Shown here: positions 1 through 9,904 of the stretch, piece after piece
Numbering within the stretch: position 1 is the stretch's first letter
Layout of the letters: every line of letters begins with the position of its first letter
From: Actinomycetales bacterium
Lineage (GTDB): Bacteria > Actinomycetota > Actinomycetes > Actinomycetales > Dermatophilaceae
DNA length: 64,000 bases
NCBI GenBank assembly: GCA_016710385.1
Contig: JADJVX010000026.1
Span: forward strand, 186,001-250,000
Direction: 5' to 3'
The notes under the pieces: generated by a model
Database searches by the model: none
What the model saw: the letters and a program-made list of their open reading frames with translations, nothing else
Told to the model about the DNA's origin: nothing
Translations under genes and position numbers: made by a program

Positions 1-713
1 AGCCAAGGATGCAGCCAGGACAACTGCGGCACGCCGACGAGGATCCACGACACGATCGTGCTGATCATGACCGCGACTGCCGCGCCGATGGGTTGTTCGG
101 TGAGCGTCGAGATGAACAGCCCGACCGCCGCGAGCGCCGACAGGCCGGCGGTGAGGTAGAGGCAGACGAGCACGAGCCGGCCGATCGCCTCGGCCCCGCC
201 CAGCGTCGTGCCGGACAGCGTCGGCATCGGCCCGAATCCGAACAGCGCGATGCCGACGATCGCCCCCGGGACGGCGACCACGAGCACCCCCCAGAGCGCG
301 CCCGCGCACAGCGAGGCGAACTTCACTGCGAGCAATCGGGTGCGGCTGACCGGCACCGTGAGCAGGTAACGCAGCGTGCCGAGGTTGGCCTCGCCCGCAA
401 TCGAGTCGCCGCTGAGCATCGCGATGGCCAGCGGGAGGAACATCGTCATCTCGACCAGGAACGCGGCCAGCGGGACGAACAGCCCATTGCTCATCATCGA
501 GCTCATCAGGTCGCCGCCACGGCGCCGATCCGACGCGGTCAGCTTGGTCGCGACCGCCATGATGATCGGCATCGCGGCGAGCACGAGCAGCCCCATCTGG
601 TTGCGGCGACGCCCGCCGATGAGCGCCATCTCGGAGCGAAACAGCCTGGTGGAGAACGGCTTCGGCCGGTATGCCGGCTCTGACCTCTGCTGCACGCCTT
701 CAGCCACTGACAT
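1..713 (-). CDS. ABC-2 type transporter permease (C-terminus beyond window)
   Basis: Membrane permease partner of the ATPase just upstream. I translated from the ATG at 713, which overlaps the end of the ATPase gene by 14 bases and stays open to the window edge. After a short charged N-terminus it shows several hydrophobic spans separated by the segment GEANLGTLRYLLTVPVSRTR, the cytoplasmic-loop pattern typical of ABC-2 (NatB/YhaP-like) permeases. The last roughly 20% of the gene is probably outside the window. Overlap with the ATPase and the lipoprotein implies one operon read leftwards. Substrate cannot be told. Family call is good; role (export, perhaps of an envelope-active compound) is inference. 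Confidence 0.85.
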   Translation of the reverse strand, partial: MSVAEGVQQRSEPAYRPKPFSTRLFRSEMALIGGRRRNQMGLLVLAAMPIIMAVATKLTASDRRRGGDLMSSMMSNGLFVPLAAFLVEMTMFLPLAIAMLSGDSIAGEANLGTLRYLLTVPVSRTRLLAVKFASLCAGALWGVLVVAVPGAIVGIALFGFGPMPTLSGTTLGGAEAIGRLVLVCLYLTAGLSALAAVGLFISTLTEQPIGAAVAVMISTIVSWILVGVPQLSWLHPW

Positions 714-1644
714 CGAAACCCTCTCCGGTCAACGCGACGAACAAGTCCTCGAGGCTGGCCGAGGTCACCGTGAACCCCGCGACAGGCACGCCCGCGCCCA
801 CCAGGGCCGCGACGATCGCCTCGGGGGCGACCTCGCCCGGTATGCCGTGCGCCTCCCCCGGGTGGCTGGTCACCTCCGCCAGCCCGAGCCCGCGCAAGAC
901 GACGGCCGCAGCGTCGGGCTGGGAGGTGAGCACCCGGCATACCGGACGGCTCTTGCCCCGGATCTCGGCGACCGAGCCTTGGGCGACCAACTGGCCCTCG
1001 CGCATGACGCCGAGGTGCGTGCACATCTGCTCGACTTCGGAGAGCAGGTGGCTCGAGACGAGCACGGTCGTGCCATCGGCCGCCAGGGACGCGACGAGCG
1101 AGCGCACCTCCCGAGTGCCTTGCGGGTCAAGGCCATTGGTGGGTTCGTCGAGGACGAGCAGGTCGCGCGGGGTGAGCAAGGCGCCGGCGATGGCCAGGCG
1201 CTGGCGCATGCCGAGCGAGTAGGCGCGGTAGCGCTTGGCCGCCGCGGCGAGCAGCCCGACCCGGTCGAGGGCCGCATCGATGCGCGCCTTCGCGGTCGAG
1301 GGATCGGTATGCCGGTCGGCTGCGTCGAGCCGCGCGAGGTTGGCCCGCCCGGACAGGTAGGGGTGGAAAGCGGGGCCTTCGACGAGGGCACCGACCCGGG
1401 GCAACGCCAGGTCGGCCGCACCCGGGATGGGGTGGCCGAGCACCTCGCGGGCGCCGGCGGTGGGGGTGACCAGGCCTAGGAGCATCCGGATGGTCGTTGT
1501 CTTGCCCGAGCCATTGGGCCCGAGGAATCCGTAGACCGCGCCGGTCGGCACCGCCATCGCTAGGTCGGCGACGACGGTGCGCGAGCCGAACCGCTTGGTC
1601 AGGCCGGTGGTGCTGACCGCAAGCGGGAGAACTGCCGTGGTCAC
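700..1644 (-). CDS. ABC transporter ATP-binding protein
   Basis: CcmA/NatA-type ATPase of 314 aa. Walker A is GPNGSGKTTTIR, the signature region reads SLGMRQRLAIAGALL, Walker B is LLVLDEPTNGLDP, and the switch His lies in VLVSSHLLSEVEQM. The C-terminal 80 residues are the variable domain usual for this group. The start is taken as the GTG at 1644, which overlaps the stop of the lipoprotein gene by four bases (GTGA); the open frame upstream of it is a shadow of that gene. It pairs with the permease that follows. Drives ATP-dependent transport at the inner face of the membrane. Confidence 0.92.
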   Translation of the reverse strand: MTTAVLPLAVSTTGLTKRFGSRTVVADLAMAVPTGAVYGFLGPNGSGKTTTIRMLLGLVTPTAGAREVLGHPIPGAADLALPRVGALVEGPAFHPYLSGRANLARLDAADRHTDPSTAKARIDAALDRVGLLAAAAKRYRAYSLGMRQRLAIAGALLTPRDLLVLDEPTNGLDPQGTREVRSLVASLAADGTTVLVSSHLLSEVEQMCTHLGVMREGQLVAQGSVAEIRGKSRPVCRVLTSQPDAAAVVLRGLGLAEVTSHPGEAHGIPGEVAPEAIVAALVGAGVPVAGFTVTSASLEDLFVALTGEGFDVSG

Positions 1645-2831
1645 GATGCGGAAGCCAGCGCGGCATACAACCGGTCGGCGGGGACCGCACCGAAGGCGAC
1701 CCGTCCGTCGTCGGCGAGCACGGCGGTGAAGATGGTGCCCTCGAGGACCCGGCCGGTGCCCCAGGTGCCGGAGGTGGCGGGAAGCTGGGCGAGCATCGAG
1801 GACACCGCGTCGGGCCGCGCCGACTTCCCTGGGCCGGTCGTCGGGTCCTCCGGGGCGGATGTGGTCCTCGGCTCGCCCTTGACGATGACCACCGTGGCCC
1901 ACCCGGTGCCGACGAGTTTCGGCTTGGCACTAGCCAGTCCCGCCCCGGGTCCGGTGGTCTTACCCGGCAGTTCCCCGGGCACCATCGAGTTGACGCCCTT
2001 GTCGGCCGGTTTCTCTCCGGTCAGCGGAGTCTGGCCCTCCGTGACGGTCGTCCCAGCCGGCGGGGTGAAGGCGAAGGTTTGCGCGTCCGGCACGCCGAAG
2101 TCGACGGCGGTGAAGCCCACCTCGATCGCCGGCGTCGGGATGCGGGTCGACATCACCTGCACCCGCAGCGGCACCTTGGTCTCGGCGTCGACCGCGAGGC
2201 GCACCGATGCGACCAGGCTCTCCGTCGCGCGCGGGGTGAGCACGAGCTGGTATGCCGCGCGGCCGGCGACCGTGGTCGTGCCGGGGACGGTCACCTCGGT
2301 CGAGGGGTCGAGCATCGCCAGGAGTTTGTCGGTGGCTTCCGCTGGGGTGACCGGCAGCGCACCCAAGTCACCGAGGCTGGTGGGGTGCGCCATGCCCTCG
2401 GGCACGAGGTAGTGGGTGGCCTCCTTGGAGCTACTGGCCCACACCCACACGTCTTTGCCGTCGCGGACGATGTCACTCTCGCCGCCCTGGCCGAGCAACG
2501 CCAGGCGGGCCTTCGACGGGCCGGCGAGCCACACCCGCCAGGTGTGCGTGCCGGTGATCGTGCCGGACAACTCGGCCGAGCCCCGGCCCGCGCCCATCCC
2601 CGGGAGGGTGAGGGCCGGCAGACCGAGGTCGGAGGTCTGCACCACCGTGCCGGACAACCCGGCCGGGCGGGCCTGCTGGACGGCCACGAGCAACTCCGAC
2701 GGCGTCATCGGCGGGAGAGTCGGGTCGGCGGTCGCCGTCGAGGAGACCGCGACCGAGCCGGCGGCGACCAGGGCAACCGCAGCAGCGGGCACGGCCCAAC
2801 GGGTCCAGGGACGGGTGGTGAAGATGCTCAT
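1641..2831 (-). CDS. LolA-like / DUF2092-type secreted outer-envelope protein
   Basis: Exported protein of 396 aa. A Sec signal peptide is visible at residues 1-35 (charged start, Ala/Val core, ending near TATA-DP). The rest resembles the LolA/LolB-like domain of COG2834 proteins: a SGTV...SDLG strand, then TWRVWLAGPSKARL, GKDVWVWASSS and a conserved YQLVLTPR strand. There is no lipobox Cys after the signal, so it is probably secreted or attached by another means. First gene of the three-gene ABC operon, divergent from the response regulator gene at 2996. Family members sit beside such ABC exporters and two-component systems in actinobacteria; a role in sensing or delivering a lipid-like molecule is inference. 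Confidence 0.75.
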   Translation of the reverse strand: MSIFTTRPWTRWAVPAAAVALVAAGSVAVSSTATADPTLPPMTPSELLVAVQQARPAGLSGTVVQTSDLGLPALTLPGMGAGRGSAELSGTITGTHTWRVWLAGPSKARLALLGQGGESDIVRDGKDVWVWASSSKEATHYLVPEGMAHPTSLGDLGALPVTPAEATDKLLAMLDPSTEVTVPGTTTVAGRAAYQLVLTPRATESLVASVRLAVDAETKVPLRVQVMSTRIPTPAIEVGFTAVDFGVPDAQTFAFTPPAGTTVTEGQTPLTGEKPADKGVNSMVPGELPGKTTGPGAGLASAKPKLVGTGWATVVIVKGEPRTTSAPEDPTTGPGKSARPDAVSSMLAQLPATSGTWGTGRVLEGTIFTAVLADDGRVAFGAVPADRLYAALASAS

Positions 2832-2995
2832 GGGTCCATGGTGCGCGACGGCTGCTGAGAGTTCCCTGAGAGCCCGGCTGCCCCTCCCTGCGTCGGCTGG
2901 CGGAACTCGTCATGACCCGCGGCTACGCCCGTGAGCGCGATCTGCCGGCGCTGCTTTCCGCGTATCTCGCCGCTGGATAGTGGCAGGGTGAGGGC
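2832..2995. promoter_or_regulatory. Divergent intergenic region between ABC operon and two-component operon
   Basis: 164 bp between two divergent operons, so both promoters should lie here. The sequence is GC-rich and I see no convincing -35/-10 pair or palindrome. It runs directly into GGTGAGGGC before the response regulator ATG, a weak ribosome site. Confidence 0.4.
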
Positions 2996-3649
2996 ATGCG
3001 GCTGCTGCTCGTCGAGGACGAACGCGCGATGGCTGCTGCGCTGCGCAAGGGCCTGGAATCGGAGGGCTTCGTCGTCGAGCACGCCGCCGACGGGCCGAGC
3101 GGGTTGCAGGCGGCTCGGTTCGGTGGCTTCGATGCGGTGCTGCTGGACGTCATGCTGCCCGGGATGAGCGGCTACACCGTGGTGCGCACGCTGCGCTCGG
3201 AGGACAACTGGGTGCCGGTGCTCATGATCTCGGCCAAGGACGGGGAATACGACCAGGCCGACGGGCTCGACTACGGCGCCGACGACTACCTCGTCAAGCC
3301 GTTCTCGTTCGTCGTGCTGCTAGCCCGGCTGCGAGCGCTCCTGCGCCGCGACCCCGTCCCGCGGCCAGCTCGATTGCGTTGTGGCCCAGTCGAACTCGAC
3401 CCAGCCACGCACCAGGTCCGGGTCGACGACGTGGACATCGCGCTCGCGCCACGGGAGTTCGCCCTCCTGGAGCACCTCATGCGCGCCGCGCCCGCCGCGG
3501 TGGGCAAGGAAGCAATCGTCGACTCGGTGTGGGGCCAGGAGAGCGCCGACCCCAATGTCGTCGAGGTCTATGTCGGCTATCTGCGCCGCAAGCTCGGCAA
3601 GGCCCGGATCGAGACCGTCCGCGGGGTCGGCTACCGGATGTCGCCATGA
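2996..3649 (+). CDS. OmpR/PhoB-family response regulator
   Basis: Two-domain response regulator of 217 aa. The receiver has the acidic pair E7/D8, the phospho-acceptor D51 in VLLDVMLPG and the conserved K101 in YLVKPF. The C-terminal winged helix (about residues 125-215) reads LAPREFALLEHLM and ends with the family pattern VYVGYLRRKLGK...TVRGVGYRM. It overlaps the histidine kinase start by four bases (ATGA), so the pair is translationally coupled. It is divergent from the ABC/lipoprotein operon, which it may regulate (inference from position). Confidence 0.95.
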   Translation: MRLLLVEDERAMAAALRKGLESEGFVVEHAADGPSGLQAARFGGFDAVLLDVMLPGMSGYTVVRTLRSEDNWVPVLMISAKDGEYDQADGLDYGADDYLVKPFSFVVLLARLRALLRRDPVPRPARLRCGPVELDPATHQVRVDDVDIALAPREFALLEHLMRAAPAAVGKEAIVDSVWGQESADPNVVEVYVGYLRRKLGKARIETVRGVGYRMSP

Positions 3650-5127
3650 CGACCTCCGCACGGTCGGCAGGGCCACCGCCCTCGGGGGCTGCGGCAGCGT
3701 CGGCAGGACCAGCGCCCTCGGCAGGGCCACCGCCGTCGGCCTGGACCCGGCTGTCGATCCGCGCCCGGCTGATGACCATCGGCATCCTCGGCCTGGCCGG
3801 CGCGCTCGTGGTCGGCTTCGCCGTCCTGTATGCCGCGGTGACAGCCAGCGTCGAGCACAGCGTCGACACCCAGGCCCGCACCGCCGCCCGCGACGTGGGG
3901 CTGCTTGTCGACTCGGCCCGCCTGCCCGATCCGGTGCCGCAATACGGCGCACAGGTCGTGCAACTGCTCGACGCCGAAGGCCGGGTGGCCGGCGGCTCAC
4001 TCACCGCCGACCGACTGACCCCCCTGGTCACCCCCGACGAGCGCGCGCGTCTGGCGATGGGCGAGGTCGTCACCATCTCGGGCACCCGCGCCGCCCAGAC
4101 CGGGCAACTGCGCGCCGCCGCCCATGCCGCAGGGCCGGCCTCCGCCCGCGTGCTCGTCGTCGCCGCGGTGCCGACCACCGACATGGACACCGCCCGCGAA
4201 GCCCTGCGCCGACTGCTCTTCTGGGCCTTCCCGGTCTTCCTCGGCATCACCGCGCTCATCGCCTGGCGGGTCACCGGTGCCGCGCTCGAGCCGGTCGACA
4301 CGCTGCGCCGGGAGGCCGACCGGATCGGTGCCGCCGGCACCGACCGGACCACCGACCGGAGCGCCGAGCGCCTCACCGTGCCCCCGGCCCGCGACGAGAT
4401 CAGCGCGCTCGCCCAGACCCTCAACGGGATGCTCGATCGGCTGGCCGCGGCGAGGGCCACCCAACGTGCGTTCGTTGCCGACGCCGCTCACGAGCTGCGC
4501 AGCCCGCTGGCCTCACTGCGCATGCAGCTCGACGTGGCCCAGCACGTCGGCGAAGGCGGCTCGCTCCCCGCCGACCTCATCCCGGAGATCGACCGCCTCA
4601 CCACCCTCGTCGACGATCTGCTCGTCCTCGCCCGGCTCGGCGACTCGGCTGCCCCTGCACCCACCCCGGTGCCGATCGCCCCGCTCCTGGACGGACTCAG
4701 GCATCGGTATGCCGTCGCCCGGGTGCCCGTCCACGTCACCACCCCGGGCGGTGACCTCACGGCATACGGAATCTCGGCTGACCTGCTGCGAGCGGTGACC
4801 AACCTCGTCGACAACGCCGTCCGCCATGCCGCAACCGCGGTGACGGTGACCGCCGCACCCGTCGGGTCGGACCCGCCGCGGGTCGAGATCGTCGTCTCGG
4901 ACGACGGACACGGCATACCGGAGCCGGATCGGGAGCGGGTCTTCGAGCGATTCACCCGGCTCGACGACGCGCGCACGCGGGACGCGGGCGGCTCGGGGCT
5001 GGGCCTGTCGATCGCGCGCGAGCTGGTGCGCAGGAGCGGGGGCGATATCCGGCTGGCGGACGCCGCCCCCGGACTGCGCGCCACGGTGTCGCTGCCGATG
5101 GACCCGGCCCCGCGTGCCGCGCACTGA
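3646..5127 (+). CDS. Sensor histidine kinase (EnvZ/PhoR type)
   Basis: Membrane sensor kinase of 493 aa from the ATG that overlaps the response regulator stop. The N-terminus is an unusual Gly/Ala/Pro-rich stretch of about 35 residues made of near-repeats (AGPPPSG, AGPAPSA, AGPPPSA). Then come a membrane span, an extracytoplasmic domain, a second span (about 195-215), HAMP, and the H-box AAHELRSPLASL with the phospho-His near residue 282. The ATPase domain has the N-box NLVDNAVRHA, G1 DDGHGIPE and G2 GGSGLGLSI. Stimulus unknown. A diverged copy of its last 25 codons follows the stop codon. Confidence 0.93.
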   Translation: MTTSARSAGPPPSGAAAASAGPAPSAGPPPSAWTRLSIRARLMTIGILGLAGALVVGFAVLYAAVTASVEHSVDTQARTAARDVGLLVDSARLPDPVPQYGAQVVQLLDAEGRVAGGSLTADRLTPLVTPDERARLAMGEVVTISGTRAAQTGQLRAAAHAAGPASARVLVVAAVPTTDMDTAREALRRLLFWAFPVFLGITALIAWRVTGAALEPVDTLRREADRIGAAGTDRTTDRSAERLTVPPARDEISALAQTLNGMLDRLAAARATQRAFVADAAHELRSPLASLRMQLDVAQHVGEGGSLPADLIPEIDRLTTLVDDLLVLARLGDSAAPAPTPVPIAPLLDGLRHRYAVARVPVHVTTPGGDLTAYGISADLLRAVTNLVDNAVRHAATAVTVTAAPVGSDPPRVEIVVSDDGHGIPEPDRERVFERFTRLDDARTRDAGGSGLGLSIARELVRRSGGDIRLADAAPGLRATVSLPMDPAPRAAH

Positions 5128-5154
5128 GCGCGGCATGACCTGGCGGGCCGGATT

Positions 5155-5236
5155 GGGGACGGCATCCTGGTTGGCGGATGCCGCCCCCGGGCTGCCGGCA
5201 GTGGTGCCCCTGCCCCGCAGCCCCGCCCGGCCCTGA
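5155..5236 (+). pseudogene. Duplicated remnant of the histidine kinase 3' end
   Basis: Past the kinase stop, one frame reads SWLADAAPGLPAVVPLPRSP and ends in TGA at 5236. This matches the kinase C-terminus (RLADAAPGLRATVSLPMDP) about 120 bases upstream. At DNA level, a 23-base core around LADAAPGL differs at only two positions. There is no start codon or ribosome site, so this is a vestige of a local duplication or an ancestral C-terminus. Confidence 0.55.
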
Positions 5237-5244
5237 GCCCCGAC

Positions 5245-5664
5245 TCAGACCAGACCGAACGCTTCGAGTTCCGGCTCGGTGAGCAAGCGCGACCGGATCA
5301 TGAACCGCACTCCCTCAGGCGCCTCGACCGAAAACCCCGACCCGCGGCCCGGCACGACGTCGACGGTGAGGTGGGTGTGCTTCCAGTATTCGTACTGCGG
5401 CACCGACATCCAGAACGGCACCGCCCGCTCCAGCCCGACGTCGAGGTCGCCGAGGTGCACGTCCGCGTCGCCGACGAGCAGGTCCCCATCGGGGTAGCAC
5501 ATCGGCGACGAGCCGTCGCAACACCCGCCGGACTGGTGGAACATCAGCGGCCCGTGCCGGTCGGTGAGCAGGCGAACCAGCGCGGCCGCATCCGGGGTGA
5601 TCTCGACGCGACGGTATGCCGTCCGCTCACCGGGAGCGGACGGCATACCGGAGTCTGCTGCCAT
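5245..5664 (-). CDS. DUF779 domain protein
   Basis: Small cytoplasmic protein of 139 aa of the DUF779 family, which is typically encoded next to NAD-dependent acetaldehyde-type dehydrogenases. Visible family features are HGPLMFHQSGGCCDGSSPMC, a Cys-rich loop suggestive of metal or cofactor binding, then YPDGDLLVGDADVHLG and a C-terminal GSGFSVEAPEGVRF strand. It lies four bases downstream of the aldehyde dehydrogenase gene on the same strand, so it is co-transcribed. Its biochemical role is not established. The first codons contain a strong hairpin (5611-5650) built on two inverted GTATGCCG octamers. Confidence 0.88.
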   Translation of the reverse strand: MAADSGMPSAPGERTAYRRVEITPDAAALVRLLTDRHGPLMFHQSGGCCDGSSPMCYPDGDLLVGDADVHLGDLDVGLERAVPFWMSVPQYEYWKHTHLTVDVVPGRGSGFSVEAPEGVRFMIRSRLLTEPELEAFGLV

Positions 5665-5668
5665 CGGT

Positions 5669-7192
<1,524 letters not shown>

Positions 7193-7219
7193 GCGACCCT
7201 CCGTGCGTTCATGTGCCTC

Positions 7220-7280
7220 CCGTCACGGTGACGGGGTTTGACGCGACGGTAGTTGGGGCAACGTTGCAACGACGCTGCAA
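7220..7280. promoter_or_regulatory. Operator-like palindromes between aldehyde dehydrogenase and VOC genes
   Basis: In the 157-bp divergent gap there is a perfect 7+1+7 palindrome CCGTCACGGTGACGG (7220-7234), a perfect 10-mer GCAACGTTGC (7258-7267) and an overlapping TTGCA-N7-TGCAA (7264-7280). Their position upstream of the aldehyde dehydrogenase fits binding sites for a dimeric regulator such as the nearby GAF protein. No promoter boxes are clear. Confidence 0.45.
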
Positions 7281-7349
7281 GGTGTGAGGGCTGTCACAGG
7301 TGGCGCCTAAGGTGATCACACCTCAACCGATCTCTGGAGGGAGACCCCG

Positions 7350-7808
7350 ATGGCCATGCGCCTCAACCCATATCTCAACTTCCGCGACTCCTCACGCGCG
7401 GCGATGGAGTTCTACCGGGACGTGTTCGGGGGCGAGCTCACCATCTCGACCTTCGGCGAGTTCGGTATGCCGGACAGCCCGGTCGCCGACAACGTCATGC
7501 ACGCGATGCTCGTGACTCCAGCCGGGTTCGCCCTGATGGCCTCGGACGCCCCGCCGGAGATGTCGATCTCCGAAAACTCCACGAGCCTGAGCCTGTCCGG
7601 CGACGACGCCGATGCGCTGCGCGGCTATTGGGACGCGCTCGCCGAGGGCGGCCAGATCGTCATGCCGCTCGAGCGCCAGATGTGGGGCGACGACTACGGC
7701 ATGCTCATCGACAAGTTCGGCACGCCATGGATGGTCAACATCGCCGGTTCTGGTGCCGACGCCGACGCCGACGCCGGCGCCGGTGCCGGCGCTGGCGACC
7801 CGGCCTGA
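7350..7808 (+). CDS. VOC-family protein, PhnB-like
   Basis: 152-aa vicinal-oxygen-chelate protein of the PhnB type. It opens with RLNPYLNFRDSSRAAMEFY, then FGGELTISTFGEFG, a central LVTPAGFALMASD strand and the family ending QMWGDDYGMLIDKFGTPWMVNI. Start ATG has a good ribosome site, GGAGGGA seven bases upstream. Family members are often antibiotic-resistance or isomerase relatives; no substrate can be inferred. The last 17 residues are a simple Asp-Ala/Gly-Ala repeat coded by a short GC-rich tandem, an expansion beyond the normal family end. Followed 13 bases later by a second VOC gene. Confidence 0.9.
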   Translation: MAMRLNPYLNFRDSSRAAMEFYRDVFGGELTISTFGEFGMPDSPVADNVMHAMLVTPAGFALMASDAPPEMSISENSTSLSLSGDDADALRGYWDALAEGGQIVMPLERQMWGDDYGMLIDKFGTPWMVNIAGSGADADADAGAGAGAGDPA

Positions 7809-7821
7809 GAGGGGACGACAC

Positions 7822-8217
7822 ATGTCACGTCCGGTGCATTTCGAGATCCAGTGCGACGACTGCGAGCGCGCGAAGGAGTTTTATGCCGCCGTGTTCGGCT
7901 GGACCTTCCAGGACTACAGCGCCTTCGTCAACGCCCCCTATTGGGGTGTGGTGACCGGCGAGGAGGGTATGCCGGGCATCAACGGCGGTCTGCAACCTCG
8001 CCCCGCGCCCGCGCCGGGTGCCGGCCAGGGCACCAATGCGGCGGTGCTGACCATGGGCGTCGAGGACTACGACGCGACCGAGGCCAAGATCCTGGCCGCC
8101 GGTGGCCAGGTTGCCTTGCCCAAGTTCGCGCTGCCGGGGATGGCCTGGCAGGGCTACTACCTCGACACCGAGGGCAACACCTTCGGCATCCACGAGCCCG
8201 ACGAGTCGGCGGCCTGA
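7822..8217 (+). CDS. VOC-family protein, glyoxalase-like
   Basis: 131-aa glyoxalase/bleomycin-resistance fold protein. It starts MSRPVHFEIQCDDCERAKEFY, has the WTFQDY strand typical of this subgroup (CFP32/YaeR-like), and ends MAWQGYYLDTEGNTFGIHE. ATG at 7822 is preceded by GAGAGGGG. It is 13 bases after the PhnB-like gene and probably in the same transcript. Such proteins are usually dimeric and metal dependent. The substrate is unknown. Confidence 0.88.
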   Translation: MSRPVHFEIQCDDCERAKEFYAAVFGWTFQDYSAFVNAPYWGVVTGEEGMPGINGGLQPRPAPAPGAGQGTNAAVLTMGVEDYDATEAKILAAGGQVALPKFALPGMAWQGYYLDTEGNTFGIHEPDESAA

Positions 8218-8335
8218 CCGCGCGAAGTTCACGGTCGCGCAGACGTGGCCGCCCGGTCACCCGGCATACGTGGTGCGGAGCCTGCTGAGCGGGAAGCGAT
8301 CGGGGGAAGCGTGGATCAAGGTTCGCCGAGGTTGA

Positions 8336-8373
8336 CCGCACTTCACTGAGGGTCCAACCTCAGTGAAGTGCGG
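8336..8373. terminator. Bidirectional hairpin terminator
   Basis: Perfect 15-bp stem (CCGCACTTCACTGAG and its complement) with an 8-base loop, lying between two convergent genes. A second weaker pair, AGCGAAG...CTTCGCT, follows at about 8382-8410. There is no T tract, as is common in high-GC actinobacteria. The rest of 8218-8408 holds nothing else I can name, apart from one GTATGCCG octamer. Confidence 0.65.
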
Positions 8374-8408
8374 CTTCCCTCAGCGAAGCTCCCAGATGAG
8401 CGGCTTCG

Positions 8409-9683
8409 CTAGGCGAGTTCGCGTTCGAGTCGGGCCGATTCGGCGCGCGCGACCGGACGCAGCGGTGACGACGTCGGCAACGCGCTCTCCTGGCGCTGCC
8501 ACATCTGCAGGTCTTCGGCTCCCCAGCGCGAACGTGTCCAGGCGACCATGAGGTCGGGCTTGCCGGAGGCCAGCACCGCCGCGCGCAGCTGTGACTGCAC
8601 CGACTCTCGACGGGAAACGACGCCCGGGGACTCGGACTGCGGCAACAGCGGACCGCGATAGCTCTGCAACGCCTCGCGCACTCGGCCGGCCGCGACATGG
8701 GCGGCGACATCCTTCCAGTCACACCGGGCGTCGACGACCAGCCGGTAGGGCCGCGACTGCACGACCTGGTCACCGAGCAGCGAACGCAGCCGGGTCATCT
8801 CGGCGCGCATCGTCGAGGAGTGCACGTCGGCGGCATACACCTCGAGCTCGAGCTGCTCGGCGGTGAGCCCCGCCGGGTGATCGACGAGCACGGCGAGGAT
8901 GTCGCTGTGTCGCCGCGACAGCCGCACCGTCCGCGAGCCGCTCGTAGCGATGAGATCGGGCAGGCCGAGCCCCTGCAACCGCAACACGTCGGCCGGGCGA
9001 GAATCGCTCGACTCGGGCACCCAGAGGCGCTTGGGTCCCCCGCCGGATGCAGCGATGCGGGCCAACTCGGACTCGGCCATCCGCGCCGCCGCTCGCACCA
9101 TGGCCAGGGTTTGCGGGGTGGCGACGTCCGGGCCGCCGGTGATGTCGACCAGCCCGAGGATCGCGCCCGTCGTGGGGTCGTGGATCGGGGCCGCCGCACA
9201 ACTCCATGACGAGATGAGCCGGTTGAAGTGCTCGGCCGAGTGCACTTGGCTGGGCGCGTCGAGGTGCAACGCCATGCCCGGCGCGTTGGTGCCGGCACTG
9301 CCCTCGTCCCACACCGACCCCTCGACGAAATGAATCCGTTCGGCCCGCCGCATGACATCGCGCGGGCCGCTCACCCACAGCAGCTTGCCCTCCGCATCGC
9401 CCACCGCCATGACGCAGTCACAGTCGACCGCCGCCCGCCCGAGCACGTCGTAGAGCAGCGGGAACACCGCCGACAACGGGTGCGCCGAGCGATAGTCGAG
9501 CAGGCTCGATCCGTCGAGCACCACCGGTGCCAGGTGCTGGTCGGGGTCGACTCCCGCCGCCGACGAGCGCACCCACGATTCCGCGACGACCGACCGCACC
9601 CCGGTCGATGCCCCGGTCTCTAGGAAGCGCGCGCGAGCCCCCGGCCGGTCCACGTCGCCGGATCCGTTGCGCCCCGGAGCCAT
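8409..9683 (-). CDS. GAF-domain transcriptional regulator (AcoR-like N-terminus)
   Basis: 424-aa regulator. The N-terminal part resembles AcoR-type activators: RSVVAESWVRS, then a GAF-like ligand domain with HPLSAVFPLLYDVLG, SVWDEGSAGTNAPG and WSCAAAPIHDPTTGAILGLVD. In place of a sigma54 AAA domain the C-terminal half has a winged-helix-like segment (RTVRLSRRHSDILAVL, then TMRAEMTRLRSLLG). In actinobacteria this architecture is found beside ExaC-type aldehyde dehydrogenase and DUF779 genes, here 1.2 kb away beyond two VOC genes. It probably senses an aldehyde or alcohol and controls that operon (inference). No GAFTGA motif, so not a sigma54 activator. Confidence 0.85.
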   Translation of the reverse strand: MAPGRNGSGDVDRPGARARFLETGASTGVRSVVAESWVRSSAAGVDPDQHLAPVVLDGSSLLDYRSAHPLSAVFPLLYDVLGRAAVDCDCVMAVGDAEGKLLWVSGPRDVMRRAERIHFVEGSVWDEGSAGTNAPGMALHLDAPSQVHSAEHFNRLISSWSCAAAPIHDPTTGAILGLVDITGGPDVATPQTLAMVRAAARMAESELARIAASGGGPKRLWVPESSDSRPADVLRLQGLGLPDLIATSGSRTVRLSRRHSDILAVLVDHPAGLTAEQLELEVYAADVHSSTMRAEMTRLRSLLGDQVVQSRPYRLVVDARCDWKDVAAHVAAGRVREALQSYRGPLLPQSESPGVVSRRESVQSQLRAAVLASGKPDLMVAWTRSRWGAEDLQMWQRQESALPTSSPLRPVARAESARLERELA

Positions 9684-9904
9684 GGCTCAGTAGAACCCGG
9701 CCCCCGCTCGGCGGCAAGGGCGCGCCACCTCAACGGCGCCCAGCCCGCGCCCAACGGCTCGGTATGCCGTCCGCTCGCCACCCAGCCGCTCGCTGCGCCG
9801 CGTGCCCCGCTTCTCTGCGCCCCCGCTCCGCTGCGCGAGTTCGATTCTCGTCGCCCGCTCGCCCGCTCGCCCGCCGACGGGTTCGACCCACCGTCGCGGT
9901 CAAC

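Noticed and set aside
9..683. Plus-strand frames over the ABC permease
   Set aside because: Arg/Asp-rich shadow translation; the minus strand gives a coherent membrane protein coupled to the ATPase.
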